Origin: Rhodoferax sp.
Lineage (GTDB): Bacteria; Pseudomonadota; Gammaproteobacteria; Burkholderiales; Burkholderiaceae_C
Reading direction: 5' to 3'
DNA length: 44,290 bases
Assembly: GCF_028715765.1 (NCBI RefSeq)
Contig: NZ_JAQURE010000025.1
Coordinates: forward strand, 1 to 44,290
The translations under genes were made by a program, and so were the position numbers. Shown piece after piece: positions 17,045 through 25,833 of this stretch. The notes beneath the pieces are model-generated. The model was not told the DNA's origin. It saw only the letters and a list, made by a program, of their open reading frames with translations, and made no database searches. The first letter of the stretch is position 1. The number at the start of each line of letters is the position of its first letter.

Positions 17045-17284
17045 ATGAATAAGTCTATAGCCCCCGGTGCCAACGAGCCCGCCGTCGATGTCAAACACAA
17101 GTTTGTGCGCATCAGGGAAACCCTCCCAAGCGGTCTGGTGTGTTTTGAGTTCGCCATTGGTTGGCCCGAGTTGTTTGTTGATTTGATGTTGCCCCAAGCT
17201 GCTTTTGACGATTTTTGCGTTCAAAACCAGGTGCAACTGTTGGGTCAGTTGGGGTCAGAGCACGTCACTTCGCGAGTGGTCTGA
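17045..17284 (+). CDS. dmpK: Phenol hydroxylase assembly subunit DmpK, altered C-terminus
   Basis: The 79-residue protein shows the DmpK/PHK signature: KHKFVRIRETLPSGLVCFEF then AIGWPELFVDLMLPQAAFDD. DmpK is not part of the active oxygenase but helps load iron into it. I choose the ATG at 17045 because AAGG lies 8 bases upstream; the GTG at 17036 is also in frame. The last dozen residues (QLGSEHVTSRVV) are encoded by the left part of a REP-like stem-loop at 17247-17300, so the natural C-terminus seems to have been replaced and shortened. The N-terminal core is intact, so it may still work. It is the first gene of the operon. Confidence 0.88.
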   Translation: MNKSIAPGANEPAVDVKHKFVRIRETLPSGLVCFEFAIGWPELFVDLMLPQAAFDDFCVQNQVQLLGQLGSEHVTSRVV

Positions 17285-17300
17285 CCCGCAAGGTTTTCAA
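17247..17300 (+). repeat. REP-like stem-loop, copy 1 (dmpK end)
   Basis: CAGTTGGGGTCAGAGCACGT opens the element. GGGTCAGA (17252-17259) pairs with TCTGACCC (17280-17287), enclosing an inner CACT-TCGCG-AGTG hairpin. A second copy lies at 33578-33636. It covers the dmpK stop codon and ends about 40 bp before dmpL. Confidence 0.8.
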
Positions 17301-17335
17301 TCCCTTCGTCGTTTTTTTTAAAAAGGATAGCCCCT

Positions 17336-18331
17336 ATGTCAGTTGATCTCCACACGCGTGAAATCAAGCCCCTGCGCAACACCTTTAGCCACACGGCCAA
17401 ATACGTTGGCAATGACAAACCAGCGTCGCGCTACCAGGAAGCCACGCTTGACACCCAGCCCACCGACAACTTCCACTACCGCCCGACTTGGGACCCCGAG
17501 CACGAGATCTTCGACAAGTCACGCTCGGCCATCAAGCTCGCCGACTGGAACGTGTTGCGTGACCCGCGCCAGTACTACTACGCCACCTGGACCATGGCCC
17601 GGGCCCGCCAGCAGGACGCGATCGAGTCGAGCTATGACTTTGTCCAGTCGCGCGGCCTGGTCGCCAAGATGTCGGACGCCGTGCGCAGCAAGGCCTGCGA
17701 AGTGCTGATGCCACTGCGCCATGTGGCTTGGGGCGGCAACATGAACAACAGTTCCATCGGCGCTTACGGCTACGGCACGCCGTTCACCGCGCCTGCCATG
17801 TTCCACGCCATGGACCACTTGGGCGCGGCGCAGTTCATCACCCGCCTGGGTCTGGCCCTCGATGAGCCCGCCATTCTGGACGCCGGCAAGAACGACTGGC
17901 TCAACGCCGCCTGCTGGCAGCCGCTGCGCCACTATGTTGAAGACACGCTGGTGGTGCAGGACCCGTTCGAGTTGTTCATTGCGCAAAACCTGGCGCTCGA
18001 CGGCCAGCTCTATCCGCTGATTTACGGCAACTTCGTCGATGATCACATTGCCTTGCAGGGCGGCACCGCGGTCTCGATGCTGGCTGCCTTCATGCCCGAG
18101 TGGCATACCGAGAGCGCACGCTGGATTGACGCGGTGGTCAAGGTGGCCGCGGCTGAATCCGACGAGAACCGCCAGCTGATCTCGGGCTGGGTGAAAGCCT
18201 GGACGGATCGCGCCCAGACCGCCCTGACACCGGTGGCCGAGCTGGCGCTGGGTGCCCACGGGGTCGACATCTTGCAAGAGGTGCGCGAGGCGCTCGACTT
18301 GCGCTGCAAAAAAGCCGGTCTGGTGGCCTGA
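17336..18331 (+). CDS. dmpL: Phenol hydroxylase P1 oxygenase subunit (beta)
   Basis: The 331-residue protein is the non-catalytic beta subunit of the soluble multicomponent phenol hydroxylase, structurally a helical homologue of the diiron subunit but without the iron ligands. Family stretches include PTDNFHYRPTWDPEHEIFDK, LRDPRQYYYATWTMARARQQ (near 80) and MRHVAWGGNMNNSSI-like sequence near 125. With DmpN and DmpO it forms the (alpha-beta-gamma)2 hydroxylase. AAGGATAG lies before the ATG. The length matches family members and the gene continues the operon in order K-L-M-N-O-P. Confidence 0.95.
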   Translation: MSVDLHTREIKPLRNTFSHTAKYVGNDKPASRYQEATLDTQPTDNFHYRPTWDPEHEIFDKSRSAIKLADWNVLRDPRQYYYATWTMARARQQDAIESSYDFVQSRGLVAKMSDAVRSKACEVLMPLRHVAWGGNMNNSSIGAYGYGTPFTAPAMFHAMDHLGAAQFITRLGLALDEPAILDAGKNDWLNAACWQPLRHYVEDTLVVQDPFELFIAQNLALDGQLYPLIYGNFVDDHIALQGGTAVSMLAAFMPEWHTESARWIDAVVKVAAAESDENRQLISGWVKAWTDRAQTALTPVAELALGAHGVDILQEVREALDLRCKKAGLVA

Positions 18332-18370
18332 GCGCGCCAAGCCCTTCATTCATTCACGAAAGACCTCAGC

Positions 18371-18640
18371 ATGTCCAACGTTTTTATCGCCTTCCAGGAC
18401 AACGAAGATTCGCGTCCCATCATCGAGGCCATCCTGGCCGACAACGCGGCCGCGCAGGCCACTTATCCGACCGGACTGGTCAAGATCGATGCGCCCGGCC
18501 GCCTGGTGATCCGCCGCGAGACCATCGAGGAGCTGGTCGGACGCGCCTTCGATTTGCAGCAGATTCACGTCAATCTGGTCACCCTGTCGGGCCGCATCGA
18601 CGAAGACGATGACGAGCTCTCGCTGAGCTGGTCCAACTGA
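18371..18640 (+). CDS. dmpM: Phenol hydroxylase P2 regulatory (effector) subunit
   Basis: The 89-residue protein is a MmoB/DmpM-type effector without cofactor. It binds the hydroxylase and tunes oxygen activation and product release. Recognisable stretches are NVFIAFQDNEDSRPIIEAIL at the start and IRRETIEELVGRAFDLQQIH near 50-70. Length and position between dmpL and dmpN are as expected. Confidence 0.95.
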   Translation: MSNVFIAFQDNEDSRPIIEAILADNAAAQATYPTGLVKIDAPGRLVIRRETIEELVGRAFDLQQIHVNLVTLSGRIDEDDDELSLSWSN

Positions 18641-18666
18641 AGTAGAATTTACACCAAGGAGCATTC

Positions 18667-20226
18667 ATGGATACCCCTGTTATCAAAAAGAAACTCGGTC
18701 TCAAAGAACGTTATGCCGCCATGACGCGTGGCCTGGCCTGGGACACCACCTACCAGCCCATGGACAAAGTGTTTCCGTATGATAAATACGAAGGCATCAA
18801 GATCCACGACTGGGACAAGTGGGAAGACCCGTTCCGCCTGACCATGGACGCCTACTGGAAATACCAGGGCGAAAAAGAGAAAAAGCTCTATGCCGTGATC
18901 GAGGCGTTTGCACAAAACAACGGCCAGCTCGGTGTGACCGACGCGCGTTACATCAGCGCGCTCAAGCTTTTCCTCACTGGCGTGACTCCGCTGGAGTACT
19001 ACGCCTACCGTGGGTTTGCCCACGTGGGTCGCCAGTTCACCGGTGCCGGCGCGCGCGTGGCCTGCCAGATGCAGTCAATCGACGAACTGCGCCATTACCA
19101 AACCGAAACCCATGCGTTAAGCCACTACAACAAGTACTTCAATGGTCTGCACAGCGCCAAACACATGTTTGACCGCGTGTGGTACCTGTCGGTGCCGAAG
19201 TCGTTCTTTGAAGACGCCTACACCGGCGGCCCGTTCGAGTTCCTGACCGCAGTCAGTTTCTCGTTCGAGTACGTGCTGACCAATCTGCTGTTCGTGCCCT
19301 TCATGAGCGGCGCCGCCCACAACGGCGACATGTCGACCGTGACCTTTGGTTTCAGTGCGCAATCTGACGAATCACGTCACATGACGCTGGGCATCGAGTG
19401 CATCAAGTTCATGCTGGAGCAAGACCCCGACAACGTGCCGATCGTGCAGGGCTGGATCGACAAATGGTTCTGGCGTGGTTACCGGCTGCTGTCCATCGTG
19501 GCCATGATGCAAGACTACATGCTGCCCAAGCGCGTGATGAGCTGGCGCGAGAGCTGGGAAATGTACGTCGAGGAAAACGGCGAGGCGCTGTTCAAGGACC
19601 TGGCGCGTTACGGCATCCGCAAACCCAAGGGCTGGATCCAGGCTTGCGAAGGCAAGGACCACATCAGCCACCAGACCTTTGCCGTGTTTTACAACTACAA
19701 CGCCGCCGCCCCCTTGCACACCTGGATCCCCAAGGAAGAAGAGATGGCCTGGCTGTCGGAGAAGTACCCCGAGACCTTCGACAAGTACTACCGTCCGCGC
19801 TGGAACTATTGGCGCGAGCAGGCGGAGCAAGGCAACCGCTTCTACCAGAAGACGCTGCCCATGCTGTGCCAGATCTGCCAGGTCCCGATGATCTTCACCG
19901 AGGAAGGTGATGCCACCAAAATCGCCTACCGCGAAAGCGACTACAAGGCTTACAAGTACCACTTCTGCAGCGACCACTGCAAGGAAATTTTTGACAACGA
20001 GCCCGAGAAGTATGTCCAGGCCTGGCTGCCACCGCAGCAGGTCTACCAGGGCCACTGCTTCAAGGAAGGGGTTGATCCCACCGCCGAGGGCTTCGACCCC
20101 CTGCTGGCCTTGCTGGATTACTACAACATGACCGTCGGTCGCGACAACTTCGACTTTGAGGGTTCAGAAGACCAGAAAAACTTTGCCGCCTGGCGCGGTG
20201 ACTCTGCAGAAGGAAGCACGAAATGA
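18667..20226 (+). CDS. dmpN: Phenol hydroxylase P3, diiron catalytic subunit (alpha)
   Basis: The 519-residue large subunit carries the carboxylate-bridged diiron centre that hydroxylates phenol to catechol with O2. The six ligands are visible: E110 (TPLEYYAYRGF), E140 and H143 (IDELRHYQ), E201 (SFSFEYVLT), E235 and H238 (SDESRHMT), in the same spacing as the toluene/o-xylene monooxygenase alpha subunit. A C-terminal MLCQICQVPMIF and FCSDHCKEIFDNEP region looks like the YHS/zinc-type domain of this subfamily. It ends with ATGA overlap to dmpO, so translation is coupled. The frame is intact and full length. Confidence 0.97.
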   Translation: MDTPVIKKKLGLKERYAAMTRGLAWDTTYQPMDKVFPYDKYEGIKIHDWDKWEDPFRLTMDAYWKYQGEKEKKLYAVIEAFAQNNGQLGVTDARYISALKLFLTGVTPLEYYAYRGFAHVGRQFTGAGARVACQMQSIDELRHYQTETHALSHYNKYFNGLHSAKHMFDRVWYLSVPKSFFEDAYTGGPFEFLTAVSFSFEYVLTNLLFVPFMSGAAHNGDMSTVTFGFSAQSDESRHMTLGIECIKFMLEQDPDNVPIVQGWIDKWFWRGYRLLSIVAMMQDYMLPKRVMSWRESWEMYVEENGEALFKDLARYGIRKPKGWIQACEGKDHISHQTFAVFYNYNAAAPLHTWIPKEEEMAWLSEKYPETFDKYYRPRWNYWREQAEQGNRFYQKTLPMLCQICQVPMIFTEEGDATKIAYRESDYKAYKYHFCSDHCKEIFDNEPEKYVQAWLPPQQVYQGHCFKEGVDPTAEGFDPLLALLDYYNMTVGRDNFDFEGSEDQKNFAAWRGDSAEGSTK

Positions 20227-20579
20227 GCGTCAACGCCCTGAAACCCTATGACTTTCCCGCCAAGGACGTGCGGGAGAACTTTCCGGCGCCGCTGCTGTTC
20301 ATCGGCTGGGACCAGCACCTGCTGTTTGGCGCGCCGATTGTGTTGCCCTTGCCCGCCGACACGCCGTTTGGTGCCCTGGGCAGCGCGGTGTTGCCCGGCA
20401 CCTATGGCTACCACCCTGACTTTGCCAAGATCGACTGGGCGACAGTGCAATGGACCAAGTCTGGCCAACCCTGGACGCCCGACCCGGCCAAGACCCTGGC
20501 GGAAAACGGGCTCAAGCACAAGGACGTGATCCGCTTCAAAACGCCCGGCCTGTCCGGCCTGAACGGATCCTGCAACTAA
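20223..20579 (+). CDS. dmpO: Phenol hydroxylase P4 oxygenase subunit (gamma)
   Basis: The 118-residue gamma subunit opens VNALKPYDFPAKDVRENFPA and contains LLFIGWDQHLLFGAPI, both typical of DmpO/PHO. It completes the hydroxylase core with DmpL and DmpN. Its ATG overlaps the dmpN stop by four bases. The following 78-base gap to dmpP contains a stable hairpin. Confidence 0.94.
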   Translation: MSVNALKPYDFPAKDVRENFPAPLLFIGWDQHLLFGAPIVLPLPADTPFGALGSAVLPGTYGYHPDFAKIDWATVQWTKSGQPWTPDPAKTLAENGLKHKDVIRFKTPGLSGLNGSCN

Positions 20580-20591
20580 GTGTTCCAGCTT

Positions 20592-20618
20592 CAGCAGGTG
20601 GGGCCAACCCGCCTGCTG
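20592..20618 (+). other. Intercistronic hairpin between dmpO and dmpP
   Basis: CAGCAGG (20592-20598) pairs with CCTGCTG (20612-20618), and GGG/CCC bases inside the loop can extend the pairing. No T-run follows, so it is more likely a processing or stability element than a full terminator. It may lower reductase yield relative to the hydroxylase. Confidence 0.5.
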
Positions 20619-20657
20619 CGGCAGCTGCATTGCCATCTTTCACCAACCAAAGAGACC

Positions 20658-21722
20658 ATGAGTTACCAACTGACCATTGAACCGCTGGGCGCGACCATTG
20701 AAGTCGAAGAAGGCCAGACCCTGCTGGATGCTGCGCTGCGCCAGGGCATCTACATTCCGCACGCCTGCGGTCATGGTTTGTGCGGCACCTGCAAGGTGCA
20801 GGTGAGCGACGGTGAGGTCGACCACGGCCACGCCAATCCCTTCGCGTTGATGGATTTTGAGCGCGATGCCGGCAAGACGCTGGCCTGCTGCGCCACGCTG
20901 CAAAGCGATGCCACCATCGAGGCCGACATCGACGAAGAGCCCGACGCCGAGATCATTCCGGTACGTGACTTTGACTGCACGGTGTCGCGCATCGAATCGC
21001 TCACACCCACCATCAAAGCCATTTTTCTGAAGCTTGACAAGCCTTTGCACTTCCAGGCCGGCCAGTATGTGCAGGTGGTGATTCCCGGCATCGAAGGCGG
21101 CCGCGCGTTTTCCATTGCCAATTCCCCGGCACAAGTTCAAGCCACGGGTGAAGTCGAGCTCAACGTGCGTATTCTCAAGGGCGGCGCGGGCACCACCTGG
21201 TTGCACGAGCAGCTCAAGGCGGGTGATGCCCTGCGCATCTCCGGGCCCTACGGCCGCTTCTTTGTGCGCAAGTCGGCCAACGAGCCGGTGGTGTTTTTTG
21301 CCGGCGGCTCAGGCCTGTCGAGCCCGCGCTCGATGATTCTGGATTTGCTCGAGTCCGGCAGCACGCTGCCAATCACCCTGGTCTATGGCCAGCGCTCGCA
21401 AGAAGAGCTTTATTACGACGCCGAGTTTCGTGCGCTGGCCGAACAGCACGCCAACTTCAACTACGTGCCGGCGCTCTCCGACGCGGCGCTGGGCGATAGC
21501 TGGCAGGGCGCACAAGGCTATGTCCACGACGTGGCCAAGGCCCACTTTGCGGGCAACTTCTCCGGCAACAAGGCCTACCTGTGCGGCCCGCCCGTCATGA
21601 TCGAGGCCTGTATTTCCACGTTGATGCAAGGGCGTCTGTACGAGCGCGACATCTACACCGAGAAGTTCCTCTCGGCAGCAGATACCAAGCAGCAGCGCAG
21701 CCCCTTGTTTAAACGGGTCTGA
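20658..21722 (+). CDS. dmpP: Phenol hydroxylase P5, FAD/[2Fe-2S] reductase
   Basis: From the ATG at 20658 the protein has 354 residues. An N-terminal plant-type ferredoxin domain has cysteines C37, C42, C45 and C77 (HACGHGLCGTC and TLACC). An FAD-binding domain follows (GRAFSIANSPAQ, the RxxS(x) motif near 152-157), then an NAD-binding domain (VVFFAGGSGLSSPRSMILDL, AYLCGPPVMIEA). It passes electrons from NADH to the diiron hydroxylase. The longer in-frame extension upstream runs through the intercistronic hairpin and is not protein-like. The C-terminus is complete. Confidence 0.96.
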   Translation: MSYQLTIEPLGATIEVEEGQTLLDAALRQGIYIPHACGHGLCGTCKVQVSDGEVDHGHANPFALMDFERDAGKTLACCATLQSDATIEADIDEEPDAEIIPVRDFDCTVSRIESLTPTIKAIFLKLDKPLHFQAGQYVQVVIPGIEGGRAFSIANSPAQVQATGEVELNVRILKGGAGTTWLHEQLKAGDALRISGPYGRFFVRKSANEPVVFFAGGSGLSSPRSMILDLLESGSTLPITLVYGQRSQEELYYDAEFRALAEQHANFNYVPALSDAALGDSWQGAQGYVHDVAKAHFAGNFSGNKAYLCGPPVMIEACISTLMQGRLYERDIYTEKFLSAADTKQQRSPLFKRV

Positions 21723-21735
21723 GGGGAGCGGCACG

Positions 21736-22083
21736 ATGTTTTTTGACACCCGCCCCAAGGTTGCTGTTCACGTCGCGCAAACCGGCGAAACATTTCCCTG
21801 CGCGCATGATGAAAGCTTGTTGCAAGGCATGTTGCGGCTGGGTCGCAAAGGCATCCCGGTGGGCTGCGTCAACGGCGGCTGCGGTGTCTGCAAGGTTCAC
21901 ATCATGGAAGGCCAGATCAAATCCCTGGGCCCCGTCAGTCGCGCCCACGTCAGCGTCGAAGAAGAAGCCGCCGGCTTCACCCTGGCCTGCCGTGTGGCAC
22001 CGGTCACCGCCGTTCGGCTGGAGGTGACAGGCAAGTTCGAAAAGCCGTTCCGCCAAGGGTTTGCCAGCACGGCAAGCGCCTGA
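21736..22083 (+). CDS. dmpQ: Chloroplast-type [2Fe-2S] ferredoxin, dioxygenase reactivation
   Basis: The 115-residue ferredoxin has cluster cysteines C44, C49, C52 ([13 protein letters not shown]) and C85 (FTLACRV). In dmp/xyl clusters this protein (DmpQ/XylT) re-reduces the ferric form of catechol 2,3-dioxygenase that builds up with substituted catechols. It lies 13 bases behind dmpP and 35 before dmpB, as in the known clusters. Confidence 0.95.
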   Translation: MFFDTRPKVAVHVAQTGETFPCAHDESLLQGMLRLGRKGIPVGCVNGGCGVCKVHIMEGQIKSLGPVSRAHVSVEEEAAGFTLACRVAPVTAVRLEVTGKFEKPFRQGFASTASA

Positions 22084-22118
22084 TTTTTTATTCAACTTTC
22101 AACCACAAGGAGATAGCA

Positions 22119-23063
22119 ATGGGCATTATGCGAATTGGCCACGTCAGCATCAAAGTGATGGACATGGCAGCGGCTCTGAAGCACTATGAAAACGTGCTGG
22201 GCATGAAAAAAATGATGGAGGACAAACACGGCAATGTGTACCTCAAGTGCTGGGACGAGTGGGACAAATACTCCCTGATCCTGACGCCGTCCGATCAGGC
22301 CGGCCTCAACCACGTCGCCTACAAAGTCGAAAAAGACAGCGACCTCGACGACTTGCAAAAGAAAGTCGAAGCCTACGGTGTCGCCACCACCATCCTCGAA
22401 GAAGGCACGCTGCCGTCCACCGGTCGCCTGTTGCAGTTCAACCTGCCCAGCGGCCATGAAATGCGCCTGTATGCCATGAAAGAGTACGTGGGTACCGAGG
22501 TCGGCACCAACAACCCGGACCCGTGGCCGGACAACCTCAAGGGCGCGGGCGCCCACTGGCTCGACCACTGCCTGCTGATGTGCGAGATGAACCCGGAAAC
22601 GGGTGTCAACAAGGTGGCGGAAAACACCAAGTTCGTGATTGAGGTGCTCGACTTTTTCCTGACCGAACAATTCCTGGTGGGCCCGAATGGTGACATGCAG
22701 GCTGCCACCTTTCTGGCGCGCACCACCATGCCGCACGACATCGCTTTTGTGGCCGGTCCGCGCATGGGGCTGCACCACATTGCTTTCTTCCTGGATTCGT
22801 GGCACGACATTCTGAAGTCGGCCGACGTGATGGCCAAGACCAAGACCAAGATCGAAGTGGCTCCCACACGCCATGGCATCACCCGCGGTGAGACCATCTA
22901 CTTCTTCGACCCGAGCGGCAACCGCAACGAAACCTTTGCCGGCCTGGGCTACTTGGCCCAGCGCGACCGGCCTGTGACCACCTGGGACGAATCACACCTG
23001 GGCAGCGGCATTTTTTACCACACGGGTGAGATGGTGCCGTCCTTCACCGAGGTGTACACCTGA
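22119..23063 (+). CDS. dmpB: Catechol 2,3-dioxygenase
   Basis: The 314-residue class I extradiol dioxygenase converts catechol to 2-hydroxymuconic semialdehyde. Iron ligands are H150 (HWLDHCLL), H220 ([12 protein letters not shown]) and E271 (GNRNETF); the acid-base H252 (PTRHGITRG) and the signature [13 protein letters not shown] are present. Two vicinal-oxygen-chelate halves make up the protein, as in XylE. A strong AAGGAGATAGCA binding site precedes the ATG, fitting a highly expressed enzyme. The length is slightly above XylE but normal for Comamonas/Ralstonia-type enzymes. Confidence 0.97.
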   Translation: MGIMRIGHVSIKVMDMAAALKHYENVLGMKKMMEDKHGNVYLKCWDEWDKYSLILTPSDQAGLNHVAYKVEKDSDLDDLQKKVEAYGVATTILEEGTLPSTGRLLQFNLPSGHEMRLYAMKEYVGTEVGTNNPDPWPDNLKGAGAHWLDHCLLMCEMNPETGVNKVAENTKFVIEVLDFFLTEQFLVGPNGDMQAATFLARTTMPHDIAFVAGPRMGLHHIAFFLDSWHDILKSADVMAKTKTKIEVAPTRHGITRGETIYFFDPSGNRNETFAGLGYLAQRDRPVTTWDESHLGSGIFYHTGEMVPSFTEVYT

Positions 23064-23149
23064 TTGCCTGAGCGGTGTCTCCCCGCCGCGCCCCCTGCAT
23101 GGCGTGGCGGCCCATGTTTTTTGTCCTCCATTTTTTGAACCACACAACC

Positions 23150-24019
23150 ATGAAAAAAATCGTTTTAGCCGCCCTGGCCACGGTGGCCAGCGTGTGCGCC
23201 ACCGCAGGCGGGCATTACTTGCCCGGCGTTGAAGGCATTCAGGCCGCCAGCGTGCCGCCACCCGGCATGTATTACCTGGGTTACCTGGTGAACTACAGCA
23301 TTGACGAGCTGCGCGCGCCCGGCAGCGAAACCAGCATTCCAGGCAACAACACCGGCACCGTCAGCGCGCTGGCCAACCGCTTTGTCTACATCACCAACAC
23401 CAAGGTCTTGGGTGCCGACTACGGCGTGGAAGCCATCGTGCCGGTGATCCGCAAGTCGATGGCCTTCGCTGGCGAGTCCAGTTCCGGCGTCGGTGATATC
23501 TATCTGGGTCCGCTGGTGCTGGGCTGGCATGGTGGCAACTGGGATGCGGTTGCGGCAGCGGGCCTGTGGTTTGACAACGCCAACAGTGATTCGATCTCCA
23601 AGCCCGGCAATGGCTACAAGTCCACCATGTTGACCGGCGGCGGCACTTACTACTTTGACGCTGCCAAAAGCTGGAGTGGTTCGGCCCTGCTGCGCTACGA
23701 GATGAATTCCAAAGACGACCGTGGGTTTGAGCCCGGCGACCAGGTCACCATGGAGTGGGGTTTTGGCAAGTCAATCGGTCCGGTGCAAGTGGGCGTGGTG
23801 GGCTACGACCAATGGCAGACCAGCGACGACACGGGCACCGGCGCCAGCAACGACCGCGCCGAGCGCCATGCCATCGGCGTGGAGGTGGTTTACCCGCTGA
23901 TGAAAGAGGCCGGTGTGATGCTCAAGGCCGCTTATTACGACGAGTATTCCGCCAAGGGCGGCAGCAACCCCCAGGCCAAGGGCTCGACCCTGCGCTTCAC
24001 GTTTGTCAAGGCCTTCTGA
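23150..24019 (+). CDS. Outer-membrane channel of the phenol-degradation (SphA/MetA) family
   Basis: From the ATG at 23150 the product has 289 residues with a clear signal peptide (MKKIVLAALATVASVCATA, cleaved near residue 19). The mature part is rich in aromatic beta strands (YYLGYLVNYSIDEL, LVLGWHGGNWDAVAAAGLWF) and ends in LRFTFVKAF, an outer-membrane barrel terminus with final Phe. It matches the family annotated as phenol MetA-pathway / SphA, found next to aromatic pathways and thought to help uptake. It follows dmpB by 86 bases and is followed by a GC-rich hairpin. Confidence 0.88.
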   Translation: MKKIVLAALATVASVCATAGGHYLPGVEGIQAASVPPPGMYYLGYLVNYSIDELRAPGSETSIPGNNTGTVSALANRFVYITNTKVLGADYGVEAIVPVIRKSMAFAGESSSGVGDIYLGPLVLGWHGGNWDAVAAAGLWFDNANSDSISKPGNGYKSTMLTGGGTYYFDAAKSWSGSALLRYEMNSKDDRGFEPGDQVTMEWGFGKSIGPVQVGVVGYDQWQTSDDTGTGASNDRAERHAIGVEVVYPLMKEAGVMLKAAYYDEYSAKGGSNPQAKGSTLRFTFVKAF

Positions 24020-24028
24020 GTCATGCCA

Positions 24029-24060
24029 CGCCCCCTGATGCGAGACGGTGCCAGGGGGCG
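24029..24060 (+). terminator. GC-rich hairpin after the upper phenol operon
   Basis: CGCCCCCTG (24029-24037) pairs with CAGGGGGCG (24052-24060), a perfect 9-bp stem. A T-run is missing, so it is either a Rho-assisted end or a 3' stability element of the dmpK-to-SphA transcript. It lies 9 bases behind the stop codon. Confidence 0.5.
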
Positions 24061-24286
24061 CAGCACGGCTTGCGCTATGCAAAAGGGGTATAGCTTGGTT
24101 TCGAAAATGGTATTGGACGGTATCGCAATGCGTTTCTACGATAGCGGCAACCCAACGCTGGACACGGGTCAGCGGCTGGGGATCGCCCCACAACCAAGAG
24201 ACACCATGCGCCGCCAATCGATCAGCCACCTAGACCACCGGACCGCCATCCAGGCCCTGGGCGTCACCGCGTCCGGTGTTTGAGCC

Positions 24287-25198
24287 ATGGACCTGCGACA
24301 ACTGAAAAATTTTGTGGTGTTGGCTGAAGAGTTGAACTTCAGCCGCGCGGCCGTACGCTTGCATATTTCGCAGCCACCCTTGAGCCGCCAGGTGCAAGCC
24401 ATAGAAAGCGAGATCGGCGCGCCGCTGTTCGAGCGTCTGCCCAAAGGCTTGGCGCTGACCGCCGCCGGGTGCACCCTGCTCGACGATGCCCGGCGCATTC
24501 TGGGCATGGTGGACGCTGCCAAAGACCGCGCGGGCCAGGCCGGTCGGGGCGAAATGGGCCGCCTGGATGTGGGCATTTTTGGCTCGGCCATCTTTCACCA
24601 CATTCCGCGCCTGCTGTTGCAGTTTCGCAGCCTCTACCCCCAGGTGAAGATCAGCCTGCATGAACAAACCAAGGCCGAACAAATTCGGGCATTGCGTGAG
24701 CGGCGTCTGACCATTGGCTTCAACCGCCATGTCCGGCCCGAGCCGGACCTGGTGGTCGAACCGGTGTACCAGGAGCCGCTGCTGGTAGCGTTGCACGGTG
24801 AGCACCCGCTGGCGCAACAAGCCGCCATCAGCGTGCGCGAACTCAGTGCGCAGCCGCTCATTCTGTACCCCAACAACACGCGTGAAGGCTTTGCGGACCA
24901 TGTGTTGTCCTTGTTTCGCATGGCCGGGCTGCAAGCCCAGGTGGAGTTGCAAGTGAAGGACGTCGTCACCGCAGTGGCCCTGGTCTCCAGTGGTTTTGGC
25001 CTGTGCGTGACGCCCGAGGCAGCCAGCAGCCTGCAACTGCCGGGGGTGGTGTATCGACCGCTTAAAGCCGATCCGCCGCCGACGGTCGACCTGGTTTGCC
25101 TGTACCGCCGGGGCGATGTCTCGCCGGTGCTGATGGCCTTCCTGGAGACTGTGCGCAAATTTCAGCCGGAAAGCGGCGGCAAAGATCGCGTCTTCTGA
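24287..25198 (+). CDS. LysR-family regulator between the two pathway blocks
   Basis: The 303-residue protein has an N-terminal helix-turn-helix (MDLRQLKNFVVLAEELNFSR, HISQPPLSRQVQAIESEIGA) and a periplasmic-binding-like domain from about 90. The sequence resembles the BenM/CatM/CbnR group of aromatic-pathway LysR proteins. In Comamonas testosteroni a LysR gene (aphT, as I recall) occupies the same position in front of the meta-cleavage genes. It points the same way as the downstream operon, 185 bases before it, so its role is inferred from position. An effector such as a ring-cleavage intermediate is likely but not shown. Confidence 0.88.
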   Translation: MDLRQLKNFVVLAEELNFSRAAVRLHISQPPLSRQVQAIESEIGAPLFERLPKGLALTAAGCTLLDDARRILGMVDAAKDRAGQAGRGEMGRLDVGIFGSAIFHHIPRLLLQFRSLYPQVKISLHEQTKAEQIRALRERRLTIGFNRHVRPEPDLVVEPVYQEPLLVALHGEHPLAQQAAISVRELSAQPLILYPNNTREGFADHVLSLFRMAGLQAQVELQVKDVVTAVALVSSGFGLCVTPEAASSLQLPGVVYRPLKADPPPTVDLVCLYRRGDVSPVLMAFLETVRKFQPESGGKDRVF

Positions 25199-25383
25199 CC
25201 CCGTCATCATGCCAAGTCCCAGTGCCATGAAAAAGAGCGTTTGCCGGGTGGTTGAACCGTCAAGCGTCTTGTCCCCCTCAACCTGCTACCGGAGATATTC
25301 AAAATGGCAATGACAGGTGTTTTGCGCGCGGGCCATGCCCCGATTTGCGTGCCTAAACAAGCTCTGCTGAACGAGGTGCACGG

Positions 25384-25815
25384 ATGAAAGTGTCTGTTTC
25401 ACAAGCGGTGATTGGCTGGGATGCAGCCGCCGCAGCGGCCCGCGCTGCCGCGCAGCACGCTGACAGCCTGGGCATCGCCATCAACATCGCAGTGGTTGAT
25501 CTCGGCGGTAATCTGGCCGCGTTTTTGCGCATGCCGGGTGCCTTTTTGCACTCGATCGACATCGCCATCGACAAGGCTTACACCGCCGCCAGTTTCGGTT
25601 TGCCGACCAGTCAGTGGCACGGCGCGTTGCAGGAACACTCGGCGGCGGTACGTGAAGGCATCGTGCTGCGTCCACGTTTTGTCGCCTTTGGCGGTGGCTT
25701 ACCGATTGTCGAAGCAGGTCAGCGCATTGGCGGCATCGGTGTCTCGGGCGGCTCCGAGGAACAGGACGAGGCCTGCGCGCAAGCGGGACTGAAAGCCATC
25801 GGTTTGAACAGTTAA
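25384..25815 (+). CDS. GlcG/HbpS-like (DUF336) protein
   Basis: The 143-residue protein matches the heme-degrading/GlcG-HbpS family: AINIAVVDLGGNLAAFLRM (near 32-50), SIDIAIDKAYTAASF (57-71), and a glycine-rich end FGGGLPI then GGIGVSGGSEEQDEACAQAG. These small oligomeric proteins occur in many aromatic and glycolate operons; a biochemical role is not established. It is the first gene of the lower-pathway operon, 18 bases before dmpC. The N-terminal hydrophobic stretch is a helix of the fold, not a signal peptide. Confidence 0.85.
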   Translation: MKVSVSQAVIGWDAAAAAARAAAQHADSLGIAINIAVVDLGGNLAAFLRMPGAFLHSIDIAIDKAYTAASFGLPTSQWHGALQEHSAAVREGIVLRPRFVAFGGGLPIVEAGQRIGGIGVSGGSEEQDEACAQAGLKAIGLNS

Positions 25816-25833
25816 CTTTTAGAAAATTGCACC

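Noticed and set aside
24023..24283. An 86-codon frame between the outer-membrane protein and the LysR gene
   Set aside because: It starts within the terminator-like hairpin region and resembles no protein; the gap is better read as the LysR promoter region.
25261..25330. TGGCAATGACAGG...TTTTGC as a sigma-54 promoter for the lower operon
   Set aside because: TTGC is about six bases too far from TGGC; the spacing in this promoter class is strict.
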